Source: Bacteroidales bacterium
Lineage (GTDB): Bacteria > Bacteroidota > Bacteroidia > Bacteroidales > UBA3824
Reading direction: 5' to 3'
Length of the DNA stretch: 64,000 nt
Assembly (NCBI GenBank): GCA_016293845.1
Contig: JAEDDH010000012.1
Span: 1-64,000, forward strand
Positions 8,001-16,755 of this stretch are shown piece after piece. Each line of letters opens with the position of its first letter. Positions within the stretch are counted from its first letter, which is position 1. The notes beneath the pieces were generated by a model, which had not been told where the DNA came from, did no database searches, and saw only the letters and a list, made by a program, of their open reading frames with translations. The translations under genes were made by a program, and so were the position numbers.

Positions 8001-9074
8001 ATGGAAGAACAAATAAAACAAGATAACCCAAACAGCCGCAACCCCTTTGCCGAGCTCGAACTCAGCGAAGAAGACCGCCGCCTTTTGATTGAAAATTATT
8101 TCAAAATCAATCATGTGGAGTTCCCGTCGCTACTTTCGGGGCATGCTATACTCACATACATAGGTGCTTTCTTGGGTTTAGTGATGATTTTTTATCTCAA
8201 AAACGCAATTCCTACAATAATTGTAAGTTTATCGTGCTTTGTATTTGCCTTTTGGCATTTTTATAGGTTTATTATGCCTTATTTAAATACAAAGAAACTT
8301 TTTGCAATGCGTCCAAAAGAAGAGCAGATGATAGCATGGCTGATAAAAGATTTAAAAGAGAATGTTAAACCCAAGTCGATAACCACCCTTGGACTGAATA
8401 TGAGCGATGTTAAGCCCGAAAACTTTATCATAATTCCCGTGCCCGTGTATTGGGAAACTCCGGGAGTGGACCCCTCATACATTTGTCGACAGGCAAATTC
8501 CGACGGTACATATTTGTTTTCGCTCTGGAGGGTGCAGATTTTGGTGCTAACCACACATTATATCAGTCTATTTAAGTGCAATTACAATTGGCTAACCAAT
8601 ACAATGACAGCTATTTCTACCAACGAGTTTTATTTTACCGACATCACCTCGATACGCAACGATATGCGCGAAATAGAGCACACATTTATAGATAATCCCG
8701 AACAGCCTGTGGGCGGCGGACGAGTGTTTAATGTGGCAAATGTTTCGGGCGAAAACATCTCGGTAATCAACGAGATTCCATCGCTGCCCGGTCCAAAGGC
8801 TGTTTCTGTAAACTTAGAGTATGTGATAACATTGCTGCGTATGATATTGCGCAACCGTCGTTTTGGTATTACTCGCGAAGTAGAGCCCGAAAAGGTAGTA
8901 GAAAAAGGTCCAGAAATCCGTCCCGGACAAATGCAAGACCCTGAACAGAAGAACTTTGAAGTTAAGCAACGCACATTTAATATTGAGCAAAAAGGTGCGC
9001 TATATTCTGATCAGCAGTTTGGAACTGATAATGATATGGAACAGATTTGGAAAAATGCCGTTAAACAAGGATAA
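8001..9074 (+). CDS. Uncharacterised membrane protein
   Basis: A 357-residue protein with no domain I can name. Two hydrophobic helices lie near residues 46-65 and 70-92 (LTYIGAFLGLVMIFYL and IIVSLSCFVFAFWHFY) with a short loop between them, so the acidic N-terminus and the long C-terminal domain probably face the cytoplasm. The C-terminal domain (about 110-300) has a mixed alpha/beta character, with segments such as FIIIPVPVYWETPGVDP and a PH-like-looking strand pattern around YISLFKCNYNWL, followed by a Glu/Gln-rich tail. It is followed 33 bp later by a secreted protein of unknown function. The start is the first ATG after the preceding short ORF. Confidence 0.75.
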   Translation: MEEQIKQDNPNSRNPFAELELSEEDRRLLIENYFKINHVEFPSLLSGHAILTYIGAFLGLVMIFYLKNAIPTIIVSLSCFVFAFWHFYRFIMPYLNTKKLFAMRPKEEQMIAWLIKDLKENVKPKSITTLGLNMSDVKPENFIIIPVPVYWETPGVDPSYICRQANSDGTYLFSLWRVQILVLTTHYISLFKCNYNWLTNTMTAISTNEFYFTDITSIRNDMREIEHTFIDNPEQPVGGGRVFNVANVSGENISVINEIPSLPGPKAVSVNLEYVITLLRMILRNRRFGITREVEPEKVVEKGPEIRPGQMQDPEQKNFEVKQRTFNIEQKGALYSDQQFGTDNDMEQIWKNAVKQG

Positions 9075-9107
9075 AATGTAAATGATAGATTTAATTTCAA
9101 ACGTACC

Positions 9108-9737
9108 ATGAAAAAGTTATTTGTAATAGCCCTCTTTGCCATGTGGATATGTGCATCAGCCTTGGCACAAGAATCGTACGAGATTCTTGCTAAGTCTGAT
9201 TCTATTATCTCTGTGTTTGATAGGCAGTTAAAAAATGTTAGTTATGAAAAAACCGAGCTTGTAAGTTTTGGCGATAATTTTTATTTTGACGAAGAAACCT
9301 GCGATACATTTTTGCTCGAAAACACTCACGACTTTAAGTTTCTCCGCAGCAAAGAAAAAGGTGATTATGCTATGTTTGAGCATTACACCGGCAACATTTA
9401 CGAACAAAAAAACGAGGATAAAACCGTTTACTTTTTCTATAATCACAAATTATTGCTAACAATCCACTCTTATTATACCAAAGAGTTCGACTTGGATAAC
9501 CCCTTAGAAGAGGTAGGTTACAATTTTACCTTCGAAGAAAAACGCATGGTGTTTGGCGACAACGGCAAACCGTGGGGCTATATAGTCCGCGATGGTGAGG
9601 GCAACTCAAAAGATACCGACATGCGCAAAATTCAGTTTTCTAAAATTGACATCAATAAAATTATTTACGATAAAAATATGTTTGAAACAATCGGTATGCG
9701 CTTGATGGACGGCGAAATCGATTTTCTCTATTACTAA
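9108..9737 (+). CDS. Secreted protein of unknown function
   Basis: A 209-residue protein with a clear Sec signal peptide (MKKLFVIALFAMWICASALA, cleavage before QE). The mature part is rich in acidic and aromatic residues and has no recognised domain. No lipobox Cys is placed at the cleavage site. It ends 2 bp before ubiE, so it is probably in the same transcript. Function unknown. Confidence 0.7.
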   Translation: MKKLFVIALFAMWICASALAQESYEILAKSDSIISVFDRQLKNVSYEKTELVSFGDNFYFDEETCDTFLLENTHDFKFLRSKEKGDYAMFEHYTGNIYEQKNEDKTVYFFYNHKLLLTIHSYYTKEFDLDNPLEEVGYNFTFEEKRMVFGDNGKPWGYIVRDGEGNSKDTDMRKIQFSKIDINKIIYDKNMFETIGMRLMDGEIDFLYY

Positions 9738-9739
9738 AA

Positions 9740-10465
9740 ATGGAAGTAAGACCATACGCCGACAGCGACAAGAGCAAACGCGAACAAGTGGAAGAAATGT
9801 TCGACAATATTGCTCCTAAATACGATTTGCTAAACCACTCACTTACTGTAGGAATTGATAAAATTTGGCGACGCAAGGCAATAAAAATAGCCTCGCGAAA
9901 CAATCCTCAAAAACTATTGGACATAGCCGCAGGTACGGGCGACTTTACTATTTTAGAAGCCAAACGCACTAATGCTCAAGAAATTATTGGTATTGATATT
10001 TCGCAAAACATGCTTAGTGTGGCTATCGAGAAAGCAAAAAAGCAGAATCTTGAAAACCGTATCAAGTTTATGAAAGCCGATTCGCTTGATATGCCTTTCG
10101 ACGATAACTATTTTGACTCTGTCACTGTGGGTTTTGGAGTAAGAAACTTTGCCGATATTCCTGCTGGATTGCGCGAAATACACCGTGTGGTAAAACCCTC
10201 TGGACGTCTTGTGGTATTGGAACTTAGCCAACCTTCGAATCCTTTAATCAAAGGTTTGTACGGATTTTATTTTCACAAAATACTTCCTATGGCGGGACGG
10301 ATTGTATCCAAAGATCGCAGCGCATACACCTATTTGCCCAATAGTGTGGATAATTTTCCTTACGGTCAACGTTTTGTAGACATTATGACTGAATGCGGAT
10401 TCAAAAACACTAAACTCAAATGGCTTAGTTGCGGAATTGCTGCTATCTATTGGGGCGAGAAATAG
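9740..10465 (+). CDS. ubiE: Demethylmenaquinone methyltransferase UbiE/MenG
   Basis: A 241-residue class I SAM-dependent methyltransferase that methylates demethylmenaquinone in the last step of menaquinone synthesis. Diagnostic motifs are YDLLNHSLTVGIDKIWRR near residue 30, the SAM-binding LDIAAGTGDFT near 65, and VGFGVRNFADIP near 132. Length and motif order match the family. The start lies 2 bp after the upstream secreted-protein gene. With the PFOR gene this supports an anaerobe with a menaquinone-based respiratory chain. porT follows 80 bp later. Confidence 0.95.
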   Translation: MEVRPYADSDKSKREQVEEMFDNIAPKYDLLNHSLTVGIDKIWRRKAIKIASRNNPQKLLDIAAGTGDFTILEAKRTNAQEIIGIDISQNMLSVAIEKAKKQNLENRIKFMKADSLDMPFDDNYFDSVTVGFGVRNFADIPAGLREIHRVVKPSGRLVVLELSQPSNPLIKGLYGFYFHKILPMAGRIVSKDRSAYTYLPNSVDNFPYGQRFVDIMTECGFKNTKLKWLSCGIAAIYWGEK

Positions 10466-10545
10466 TTTTTGCAAAATTAAGGGCGATAGCAAAATATTTT
10501 TTGTAATCTGCTGTTTAATATATAAATGGTTGAAAATTTACGATA

Positions 10546-11250
10546 ATGAAACACCTTTATATATTACCGATTTTTATTTTGATGATGTCGCTATCTGCAT
10601 CTGCGCAGCGTAGCATGAAAAACTTACCAGATTACAACAACAAACTTGTCCATTTTGGATTTTCGGTGGGAGTTAACTCTATGGCTTTTGGCATTACTCA
10701 ATGCGATGATTTTTATCAACGTAATGATATTTATGGCGTTGAAGCTAAAAAATATACAGGATTTCATGTTGGTCCTATTGCCAACTTGCGACTAAATAAG
10801 TATTTTGATTTTCGCGCTTTGTTTGACCTTTCGTTTAATCAGCGCGATTTGGTTTATTATTATTATCCCGAAGAATCGCAAATAACTATTTCAAACGAGA
10901 CTATTAGTGTAAACAGCACTCTTTTAGAATTTCCTGTTCAGTTTAAATACCGTGCCGAGCGTATGCACAATTTTGCACCATACGTTATAGCGGGCGGAAA
11001 TTTTAGATATGACCTTACTGCGGGCAAGCCAAAAGAGGGTGAATTGTCGGTAAAATTAAAAAAGATCGACCCTTGCGTAGAGTGGGGTGGAGGTTTTGAC
11101 TTTTATTTGCCTTATTTCAAGTTTTCGATTGAGTTGAAATACAGCAAAGGAATCAACAATTGTTTAGAATACGACGATACTAAATATTCCCAGTGTATCA
11201 AAGACTTAAAGAGCAACGCTTTTGTAATTTCGTTGCATTTTGAGGGATAA
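10546..11250 (+). CDS. porT: PorT family outer-membrane beta-barrel protein (type IX secretion)
   Basis: A 234-residue protein with a signal peptide (MKHLYILPIFILMMSLSASA) and a mature part of alternating hydrophobic strands ending in an aromatic/hydrophobic segment (NAFVISLHFEG), typical of an outer-membrane barrel. Features such as LPDYNNKLVHFGFSVGVN after the signal and GPIANLRLNKYFDFR resemble PorT, required for type IX secretion in Porphyromonas gingivalis. PorT commonly lies next to ubiE in Bacteroidetes, as here. The assignment rests on resemblance and synteny; a generic PorT-fold barrel with another role cannot be excluded. Confidence 0.82.
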   Translation: MKHLYILPIFILMMSLSASAQRSMKNLPDYNNKLVHFGFSVGVNSMAFGITQCDDFYQRNDIYGVEAKKYTGFHVGPIANLRLNKYFDFRALFDLSFNQRDLVYYYYPEESQITISNETISVNSTLLEFPVQFKYRAERMHNFAPYVIAGGNFRYDLTAGKPKEGELSVKLKKIDPCVEWGGGFDFYLPYFKFSIELKYSKGINNCLEYDDTKYSQCIKDLKSNAFVISLHFEG

Positions 11251-11277
11251 AAGAAGGGAGCGCATTTCTGCACTCCC
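11246..11277 (-). terminator. Terminator for pgk
   Basis: GGGAG and CTCCC pair with an inner GC/GC across one mismatch; the minus-strand side continues into a pyrimidine-rich CTTCTTTT tail. It lies between the convergent porT and pgk genes and may serve both directions weakly. Confidence 0.5.
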
Positions 11278-11312
11278 AAAATTCAAACTTCCAAAAATTA
11301 TTATTATTATTA

Positions 11313-12563
11313 TTATCCGCGAATAGCTACAATGCCGGGCAATTGTTTGCCTTCCATGTATTCGAGCATTGCACCGCCACCAGTAGAAACGTAGCTTACT
11401 TTGTCGGCAAGACCGTTTTTGTTGATAGCTGCTACCGAGTCGCCACCACCGATGAGGGTGAATGCGCCGTTAGCTGTTGCTTTAGCCACTGCTTTTGCGA
11501 TAGCTGAAGTACCTTTGGCAAATTTATCCATTTCGAATACGCCCATAGGTCCGTTCCAGATAACAGTTTTAGACGATGTGATAACTTCCTCAAATTTAGC
11601 GATAGATTTGTCGGCAATGTCGAGACCCATCCAGCCTTCGGGAGTTTTGTCAACGTCAGAAACGTTTGTGTTGGCATTAGCGTCGAATTTGTCGGCGTTA
11701 ACAGCGTCGATAGGAAGATATACCTGAACACCTTTAGCTTTTGCAAGGTCGAGAATTTCTTTAGCCATATCGAGTTTGTCAGCCTCGCAGAGCGAAGCAC
11801 CGATTTCACCACCCATAGCTTTGATGAATGTGTAGGTCATACCGCCACCGATGATGAGGTTTTGAACGCGGTCGAGAAGGTTTTTGATAACGTTGATTTT
11901 GTCAGAAACTTTTGCACCACCCATGATAGCTGTGAAAGGTTTCTGAGAATCGTTGAGAACTTTGTCCATAGCTTCGAGCTCCTTGTTGATGAGGAAACCG
12001 AACATTTTGTTCTCTTCAGAAAAGCTGTCGGCGATAACGGCTGTAGAAGCGTGTTTGCGGTGAGCTGTACCGAATGCGTCGTTTACATAAACGTCAGCGT
12101 AAGAAGCGAGTTTTTTTGCAAAGTCGGCTTGTTTGGTTTTTAATTCTTTTTTAGCGGCGTCGTAAGCGGGATCGTCTTTTTCGATACCTCTGGGTTTGCC
12201 TTCTTCCTCAGCGTAGAAACGGAGGTTTTCGAGAAGGAGGATTTCGCCGTTTTTCAAAGCTTTAGCCTCGGCATCAGCGTTAGCGCAGTCGGCAGCAAAC
12301 TTGATTGGTCCGAGATATTTTTCGATAGCGGGGATAATCTGTTTGAGCGAGAATTGAGGATCGGGGTTCTTTTTTGGACGACCCATGTGGCTCATTAGGA
12401 TAGCGCAGCCGCCGTCTTCGATAATTTTCTTGATTGTGGGGAGGGCACCGCGGATACGAGTGTCGTCCGAAACTTCGTGAGTCTCTTTGTTCAAAGGAAC
12501 GTTAAAGTCAACACGAACAATAACTTTTTTGCCTTTGAAATTGTAATTGTCAATTTTTTGCAT
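11313..12563 (-). CDS. pgk: Phosphoglycerate kinase
   Basis: A 416-residue glycolytic enzyme that transfers phosphate from 1,3-bisphosphoglycerate to ADP. Family signatures are clear: RVDFNVPLN near residue 18, MSHMGRPKK near 60, YVNDAFGTAHR near 163, GGAKVSDKI near 215, IIGGGMTYTF, WNGPMGVFE near 340, and the nucleotide-binding GGGDSVAA near 373. The start is the only sensible ATG and a consensus promoter lies upstream. The stop codon adjoins an ATT triplet run (about 11297-11311). It is monocistronic. Confidence 0.97.
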   Translation of the reverse strand: MQKIDNYNFKGKKVIVRVDFNVPLNKETHEVSDDTRIRGALPTIKKIIEDGGCAILMSHMGRPKKNPDPQFSLKQIIPAIEKYLGPIKFAADCANADAEAKALKNGEILLLENLRFYAEEEGKPRGIEKDDPAYDAAKKELKTKQADFAKKLASYADVYVNDAFGTAHRKHASTAVIADSFSEENKMFGFLINKELEAMDKVLNDSQKPFTAIMGGAKVSDKINVIKNLLDRVQNLIIGGGMTYTFIKAMGGEIGASLCEADKLDMAKEILDLAKAKGVQVYLPIDAVNADKFDANANTNVSDVDKTPEGWMGLDIADKSIAKFEEVITSSKTVIWNGPMGVFEMDKFAKGTSAIAKAVAKATANGAFTLIGGGDSVAAINKNGLADKVSYVSTGGGAMLEYMEGKQLPGIVAIRG

Positions 12564-12609
12564 TATTATATTGTTTTAATGTGTTAAATAATATCGTGTA
12601 TAATTTTTG

Positions 12610-12643
12610 CAAATATAGAGATTTTGCCTTAATAATCGTCAAA
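12610..12643 (-). promoter_or_regulatory. Promoter of pgk
   Basis: On the minus strand TTTG (12643-12640) and TATATTTG (12617-12610) are separated by 22 bp, close to the Bacteroidetes optimum. The leader to the ATG is about 40 nt. Confidence 0.65.
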
Positions 12644-12984
12644 AAATATGTTAATTCGTGCGATTTTTTTTGAAATTCAACTGTGGTTTCAATCGACAAA
12701 ATATCAGACAGAGTAATAATGCTTGGCGGATGCGTATCCTACGACAGTATAGTGCCGGTGACGCAAGCTGCTGAAGTTGCCGACAATTATTTGCAGTTAG
12801 TGGTAGCGTCAGATTCTGTGCTGCCACATTCCACCCACAAACTCTCATACGATTGGGTAACTGGGCTTGTACGGTAGGTTCGCTAATCTTGCGCTTCTCA
12901 ATAGCCGTTTGCACGTATCAAGCAATACAGAAAAGACAGTATTTTATTTTGTGATTTAAAAATCATGGGGTTTGTGTTTATTAA

Positions 12985-13020
12985 AAAAGCCGCGCGTAAT
13001 CACTACGGGCAGCTTTTCTT
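12985..13020. terminator. Bidirectional terminator-like hairpin
   Basis: AAAAGCCGCGCGTA and TACGGGCAGCTTTT pair at 12 of 14 positions around a five-base loop, with T-runs on the plus strand (TTTTCTTTTT) and A-runs on the other side. It lies about 260 bp past mnmA, which converges on it. Confidence 0.6.
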
Positions 13021-13216
13021 TTTACTCTAACCTATTAATACTTAAATAAATACTTTTAAACGATGTGCAAATATACATCGATAAAAGTAGTTGAACTAAG
13101 ATTGGTGTAACAATTGTGTTTTTTGATGTTGCAAGGTTGAAAATTTTTCTTTTGTTTCATAAATCTGCCTTTTGTTTCCTGTGTTTCCTAAGGTTGTTAC
13201 ATACCCCAATTATTCG

Positions 13217-13242
13217 TGTAACATTATTTTGATGATGTTACA
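13217..13242. repeat. Inverted repeat TGTAACAT-N10-ATGTTACA
   Basis: Perfect 8-bp arms around a 10-bp spacer. Related TGTAACA/TGTTACA copies occur near 13107 and 13194. There is no T-run, so it is not a typical terminator; a dyad operator or simple palindrome is possible. It lies just beyond the 3' end of mnmA. Confidence 0.5.
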
Positions 13243-13273
13243 TTTTGGGTGAATAAATGCCCTTAGAATGACT

Positions 13274-14458
13274 TTAAAAGGCTATTACTCCCGAACCAAT
13301 AAGTTCGTCGTTTTGATACCAAGCGGCGAATTGCCCGGGGGTGATACTTTTTTGCGGAACATCAAATTTTATAAAAATTCCCTTTTCGGTTTTAAAAATT
13401 TCGGCATCTTGCAGCGGTTGACGATAACGGATTCGCACCTTGCAACGGAGGGATTCTCCATTTTTTAATGCAAGATCGGGACGAACGTTGTGAATTTCGT
13501 CTTCGTTGATAAAAAGAGCCTTGCGAAACAGACCAGGATGCTCGTCGCCCATGCCTATGTATATAACGTTTCGTTCAATATCGGTGGCAATTACGTAAAC
13601 AGGCTTTTCGTGTCCGCCAATATCCAATCCTTTTCGCTGACCTATAGTATAATATTGAGCACCAATATGTTTGGCGATGATAAAGCCATCGTCGGGAGTG
13701 TAGACGTATGGTTTTGCAAGAGCTTCAAGGTCGTCGGGGTCGTCGTGACGGCGGCGGTAAACAAAAGCATCGTCGGTGATTTCTACAATATCGCCTTCTT
13801 TTGATTTTAGTTTCTGTTGAAGAAAAACTGGCAAATCTACCTTGCCCACAAAGCAAATGCCTTGAGAATCTTTGCGTTTGGCGCATGCAAGATTGGCGTC
13901 GGCTGCTATTCGCCTAACTTCGGGTTTAATGATATCGCCAATGGGAAAGAGTACATTTTTTAATTGCTCTTGACTCATTTGACATAGAAAATAGCTTTGG
14001 TCTTTGTTTGGATCAGAACCTGCAAGCAAACGGCTGTAAGTTTTTCCATCGGCACCTACTATCTCGTCGCGACGGCAGTAATGTCCTGTGGCAACATAGT
14101 CAGCACCAAGTTCTTGGGCGTAACGGTTGAAAATTTCAAACTTGATTTCGCGGTTGCAGAGCACATCAGGGTTTGGAGTGCGTCCACGGCTGTATTCGTT
14201 GAACATATAGTCTACCACGTGGCTCATGTATCGTTCTGAAGAGTCAACCACATGCAGCGGAATACCAATTTGCTTGGCAACCATCTGAGCCACAAGCTGA
14301 TCTTCTTCCCAAGTGCAATCGCCTGAGAGTGTTACCGAGCTATTTTTCCAATTGATCATAAACAGAGCATGCACATCGTAGCCCTGCTGTTTTAGCAATA
14401 GAGCCGACACTGCACTGTCAACACCTCCGCTGAGGCCTATAACCACTTTTTTCTTCAT
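13274..14458 (-). CDS. mnmA: tRNA-specific 2-thiouridylase MnmA
   Basis: A 394-residue enzyme that thiolates the wobble uridine (s2U34) of Lys, Glu and Gln tRNAs. It shows the N-terminal ATP-pyrophosphatase P-loop GLSGGVDSAV (residues 8-17), the catalytic Cys in NPDVLCNREIKF (about 101) and the second Cys in KDSQGICFVGK (about 200), plus the C-terminal central and barrel domains ending GQFAAWYQNDELIGSGVI. Length matches the family. It is the last gene of a minus-strand run, 23 bp after the FKBP lipoprotein gene. Confidence 0.96.
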   Translation of the reverse strand: MKKKVVIGLSGGVDSAVSALLLKQQGYDVHALFMINWKNSSVTLSGDCTWEEDQLVAQMVAKQIGIPLHVVDSSERYMSHVVDYMFNEYSRGRTPNPDVLCNREIKFEIFNRYAQELGADYVATGHYCRRDEIVGADGKTYSRLLAGSDPNKDQSYFLCQMSQEQLKNVLFPIGDIIKPEVRRIAADANLACAKRKDSQGICFVGKVDLPVFLQQKLKSKEGDIVEITDDAFVYRRRHDDPDDLEALAKPYVYTPDDGFIIAKHIGAQYYTIGQRKGLDIGGHEKPVYVIATDIERNVIYIGMGDEHPGLFRKALFINEDEIHNVRPDLALKNGESLRCKVRIRYRQPLQDAEIFKTEKGIFIKFDVPQKSITPGQFAAWYQNDELIGSGVIAF

Positions 14459-14481
14459 ATCAGAAAATTTTTCGCACCAAA

Positions 14482-14979
14482 TTAGTGGCGTGTGTCTCGA
14501 TGGTAAATTTCGCAGAGTTCTACGTCGAAGATAAGGTTTGCATAGGTTTCGCCATTAGCAATCGAATCTCGACCAAATGCATACGAGGCAGGAATGTAAA
14601 ATGTGGTTTTTCCTCCCTCTTTCATTGTGGGCAAACCAATTTGCAATCCATAAAGTATGCTTGAACTCGATGTGCGAGAATATGGTAGAACAATCTGTTC
14701 GGCAATGTCTGATTGATTTACTAATACTTTGTTAGGGTCTTTGAGCGACTTGTAAGAATATTTGATACACACAGTGTCGCCCATTTTACATTGTTCGCCT
14801 ATACCTACAACATTTTCTACATAAAAAACGTGGTCGATATCCACTGCGTTGATGTTGTGTTCGTTGAGATACGATTTTATAACGTCGGTATCTTTGTCGA
14901 TTTGCAGTTCTTCTTTTTTGCAAGATACTGCCGCAATGCACATTACGGCAAATAAAATAATCAGTTGTGATGCTTTCAT
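14482..14979 (-). CDS. FKBP-type peptidyl-prolyl isomerase lipoprotein (GldI-like)
   Basis: A 165-residue envelope protein with a lipoprotein signal (MKASQLIILFAVMCIAAVSC, lipobox AVS-C). The C-terminal part is an FKBP domain: GDTVCIKYSYKSL, then LQIGLPTMKEGGKTTFYIPASYAFG, matching the family's GxxxMxxGgk and IP.layG patterns. FKBPs isomerise prolyl bonds and assist folding; GldI, a lipoprotein FKBP, is needed for gliding in flavobacteria and resembles this in size and location. A -7 box (TAAATTTG, 15012-15005) precedes it. Specific GldI orthology is an inference. Confidence 0.82.
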   Translation of the reverse strand: MKASQLIILFAVMCIAAVSCKKEELQIDKDTDVIKSYLNEHNINAVDIDHVFYVENVVGIGEQCKMGDTVCIKYSYKSLKDPNKVLVNQSDIAEQIVLPYSRTSSSSILYGLQIGLPTMKEGGKTTFYIPASYAFGRDSIANGETYANLIFDVELCEIYHRDTRH

Positions 14980-15045
14980 TTTGTAATTTATTTTTGTAAC
15001 GCTGCAAATTTACACATTCATTTTTTAACTACAAGTTAAATAATG

Positions 15046-15789
15046 TTATTCTGCAAAAAGGTTTTTCTGCATAATGCGAATAGTATCGGCGAGAGCTCGG
15101 TATTTATCGGTTTGACCATCGTAATCGGCATTGCATTTTTCGTAAACGGTGCGGCAAGCTATAGCATTATCCGATATTTTTTGTAAAAGAATGTTAGTGC
15201 TAACGTCTTTGTTTGACTGCAAAGCCTCGTTGATGTATCCACGGAGGTTGTCGAGCCCGTCAATAGCTTGTTTCAAACGTTTTTCGTCTTTGGTTTTGTC
15301 GGCAAACATTTGCAGCATTTTAAAATATTTTCCAGCCACCATAATTGCTGCTGAAGATGCATCGCCTTTTTGTTCGTTTTGCAAAATTATTTCTGAAAAT
15401 TTCTCATTGTTTGGGCGTCCTTTTCGTACTGCGCCAAACGAAATGCCTGTGCGATAAGCCTGACGGTATTTGTTGCTGTCGGTAGAATCGGTGATAATGT
15501 CTTCAACAGCTATGGGGTCGTTGTCGGCAGAAACTAACGAATCGTCGTCAATAATATCGAGGTTGAATTTGCTGTATGCCTCAGGAATAGTGATGGGTTC
15601 TTGGATTTTCACTATTGTGTAGGTTTCTGATTCTTGTTCGGTGGGTGTTGGATCTGCTGATAACGACATAGTTACAGGACTCTCTTCTGATTCAATTGCC
15701 CTGCTGACATTGCCTTCGGTTTGTGTGCTTTTTTGCGAGCATGATACCACAAAGGCAAGCATAAGAAATAATGCGATTTTAGTTTTCAT
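15046..15789 (-). CDS. Lipoprotein of unknown function
   Basis: A 247-residue protein with a lipoprotein signal (MKTKIALFLMLAFVVSC, lipobox VVS-C), a long polar Ser/Glu/Asp-rich linker (about 20-120), and a helical C-terminal half (YFKMLQMFADKTKDEKRLKQ and onwards) that may form a helical bundle. No known domain. A minus-strand -7 box TATTTTTG at 15819-15812 supports the start. It sits between pgeF and the FKBP lipoprotein gene in a same-strand run. Confidence 0.65.
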   Translation of the reverse strand: MKTKIALFLMLAFVVSCSQKSTQTEGNVSRAIESEESPVTMSLSADPTPTEQESETYTIVKIQEPITIPEAYSKFNLDIIDDDSLVSADNDPIAVEDIITDSTDSNKYRQAYRTGISFGAVRKGRPNNEKFSEIILQNEQKGDASSAAIMVAGKYFKMLQMFADKTKDEKRLKQAIDGLDNLRGYINEALQSNKDVSTNILLQKISDNAIACRTVYEKCNADYDGQTDKYRALADTIRIMQKNLFAE

Positions 15790-15857
15790 GTTGTTGTAGA
15801 ATTGATTGGTGCAAAAATACTCATTTTTTTAATAATGTGCACCTTGGGCTGAATTTT

Positions 15858-16643
15858 TTATAGCAGCATTATGCCAGCACAAAAACGTTCTGAGTAGCCA
15901 TTGCGAGCTGAAAAAAACGATGGGGTATGGTGCTTAGTGCAAAGGTTGCTTTGCTCAATATTGCTTATTGGTATGCCTAAGTGCATGAGGTCACCAATGA
16001 TAGTTTTTTTCATATCAATGGTGTACCTTCCATAGTCAGCAAGCCCTACGATGTCAGGAGCGTAGTATTTGCGTTGCATATAGTTGTTGACGCACTCTAA
16101 GTCTACGGTGTAGCAGTTTTTGCAAATGTGCGGACCAATGCCTACAAGAATATCGTCGTATGATGCTCCAAACTTGGTGTGGAGTATTTCGGCGGCTTTG
16201 GGTGCTGCTCCTAATCTGCATCCTTCGCGTCCGGAGTGAATAGCAGCAATAGCCTTTACCTTAGGTGCATACATAAGCACTGGCACACAATCGGCACTGC
16301 GTGTAATAAGGCACAATCCGGGTTGATTGGTAATAAGAATATCGTTGTCTTGAATTGCGTTTTGTTTGAGATAGAATCCCGCACCAGCATCTTCTTGGGT
16401 AACGATGTGATAGTTGGCAGAATGCGCCTGAGTTTGGAACACAAAATTTTCGGGCGTAAGTCCAAATGTCATAGCAAGTTTTACTCTGTTTACCACAAAG
16501 TCGCTAAGTCCAGAATATCCGATGTTGAATATCCCGTAGTCAACGTCGGGCAGAAAACTTGTAGTCACAAAGTTGAGTATGCCGACATGATCTTTAAAAA
16601 TGTCGAACTTCAATATGTTTCGATGTTCCTCGCTTACGTACAT
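15858..16643 (-). CDS. pgeF: Peptidoglycan editing factor PgeF (YfiH/laccase-domain family)
   Basis: A 261-residue multicopper-polyphenol-oxidase-fold protein. PgeF homologues remove wrongly incorporated amino acids from peptidoglycan precursors, and some family members act on purine nucleosides. The metal/active-site triad is visible: His in TQAHSANYHI (about 73), Cys in RSADCVPVLMYAP (about 118) and His in AAIHSGREG (about 135), followed by GIGPHICKNCYTVD. The C-terminus reads FFSARNGYSERFCAGIM, as in the family. It is transcribed divergently from gldH; a minus-strand TATATTTG (16692-16685) gives its -7 box. Confidence 0.93.
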   Translation of the reverse strand: MYVSEEHRNILKFDIFKDHVGILNFVTTSFLPDVDYGIFNIGYSGLSDFVVNRVKLAMTFGLTPENFVFQTQAHSANYHIVTQEDAGAGFYLKQNAIQDNDILITNQPGLCLITRSADCVPVLMYAPKVKAIAAIHSGREGCRLGAAPKAAEILHTKFGASYDDILVGIGPHICKNCYTVDLECVNNYMQRKYYAPDIVGLADYGRYTIDMKKTIIGDLMHLGIPISNIEQSNLCTKHHTPSFFSARNGYSERFCAGIMLL

Positions 16644-16684
16644 TGTTTTTTACATTATTCTTGTTGTCTTTAAATGCCTTTTTA

Positions 16685-16692
16685 CAAATATA
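16685..16692 (-). promoter_or_regulatory. -7 box of pgeF
   Basis: TATATTTG on the minus strand, 42 bp upstream of the ATG at 16643. The divergent gldH promoter lies only about 13 bp away, so the two may influence each other. Confidence 0.55.
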
Positions 16693-16704
16693 GTTCCATT
16701 TTTA

Positions 16705-16736
16705 TTTGGCGGCGTTTATAAAATAAACTACATTTG
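16705..16736 (+). promoter_or_regulatory. Promoter of gldH
   Basis: TTTG (16705-16708), a 20-bp spacer and TACATTTG (16729-16736) form a full Bacteroidetes consensus. The predicted start of transcription, near 16743, is 13 nt before the ATG at 16756 and rules out longer in-frame starts. Confidence 0.75.
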
Positions 16737-16755
16737 CAGAAAATATTTTTTTAGT

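Larger units (their letters stand above)
12650..13273. other. Intergenic region with decayed sequence and repeats
   Basis: About 620 bp without a gene I can support. Between 12660 and 12920 both strands have short open frames with coding-like base use but no recognisable protein, suggesting a relic. The rest is AT-rich and holds a terminator-like hairpin and several TGTAACA/TGTTACA motifs, annotated separately. The segment CTTTTGTTTC occurs twice near 13150-13180. Confidence 0.4.

Noticed and set aside
12651..12914. Short ORFs on both strands between pgk and mnmA
   Set aside because: They overlap each other, have no recognisable protein content and no promoter; recorded as possible relic sequence only.
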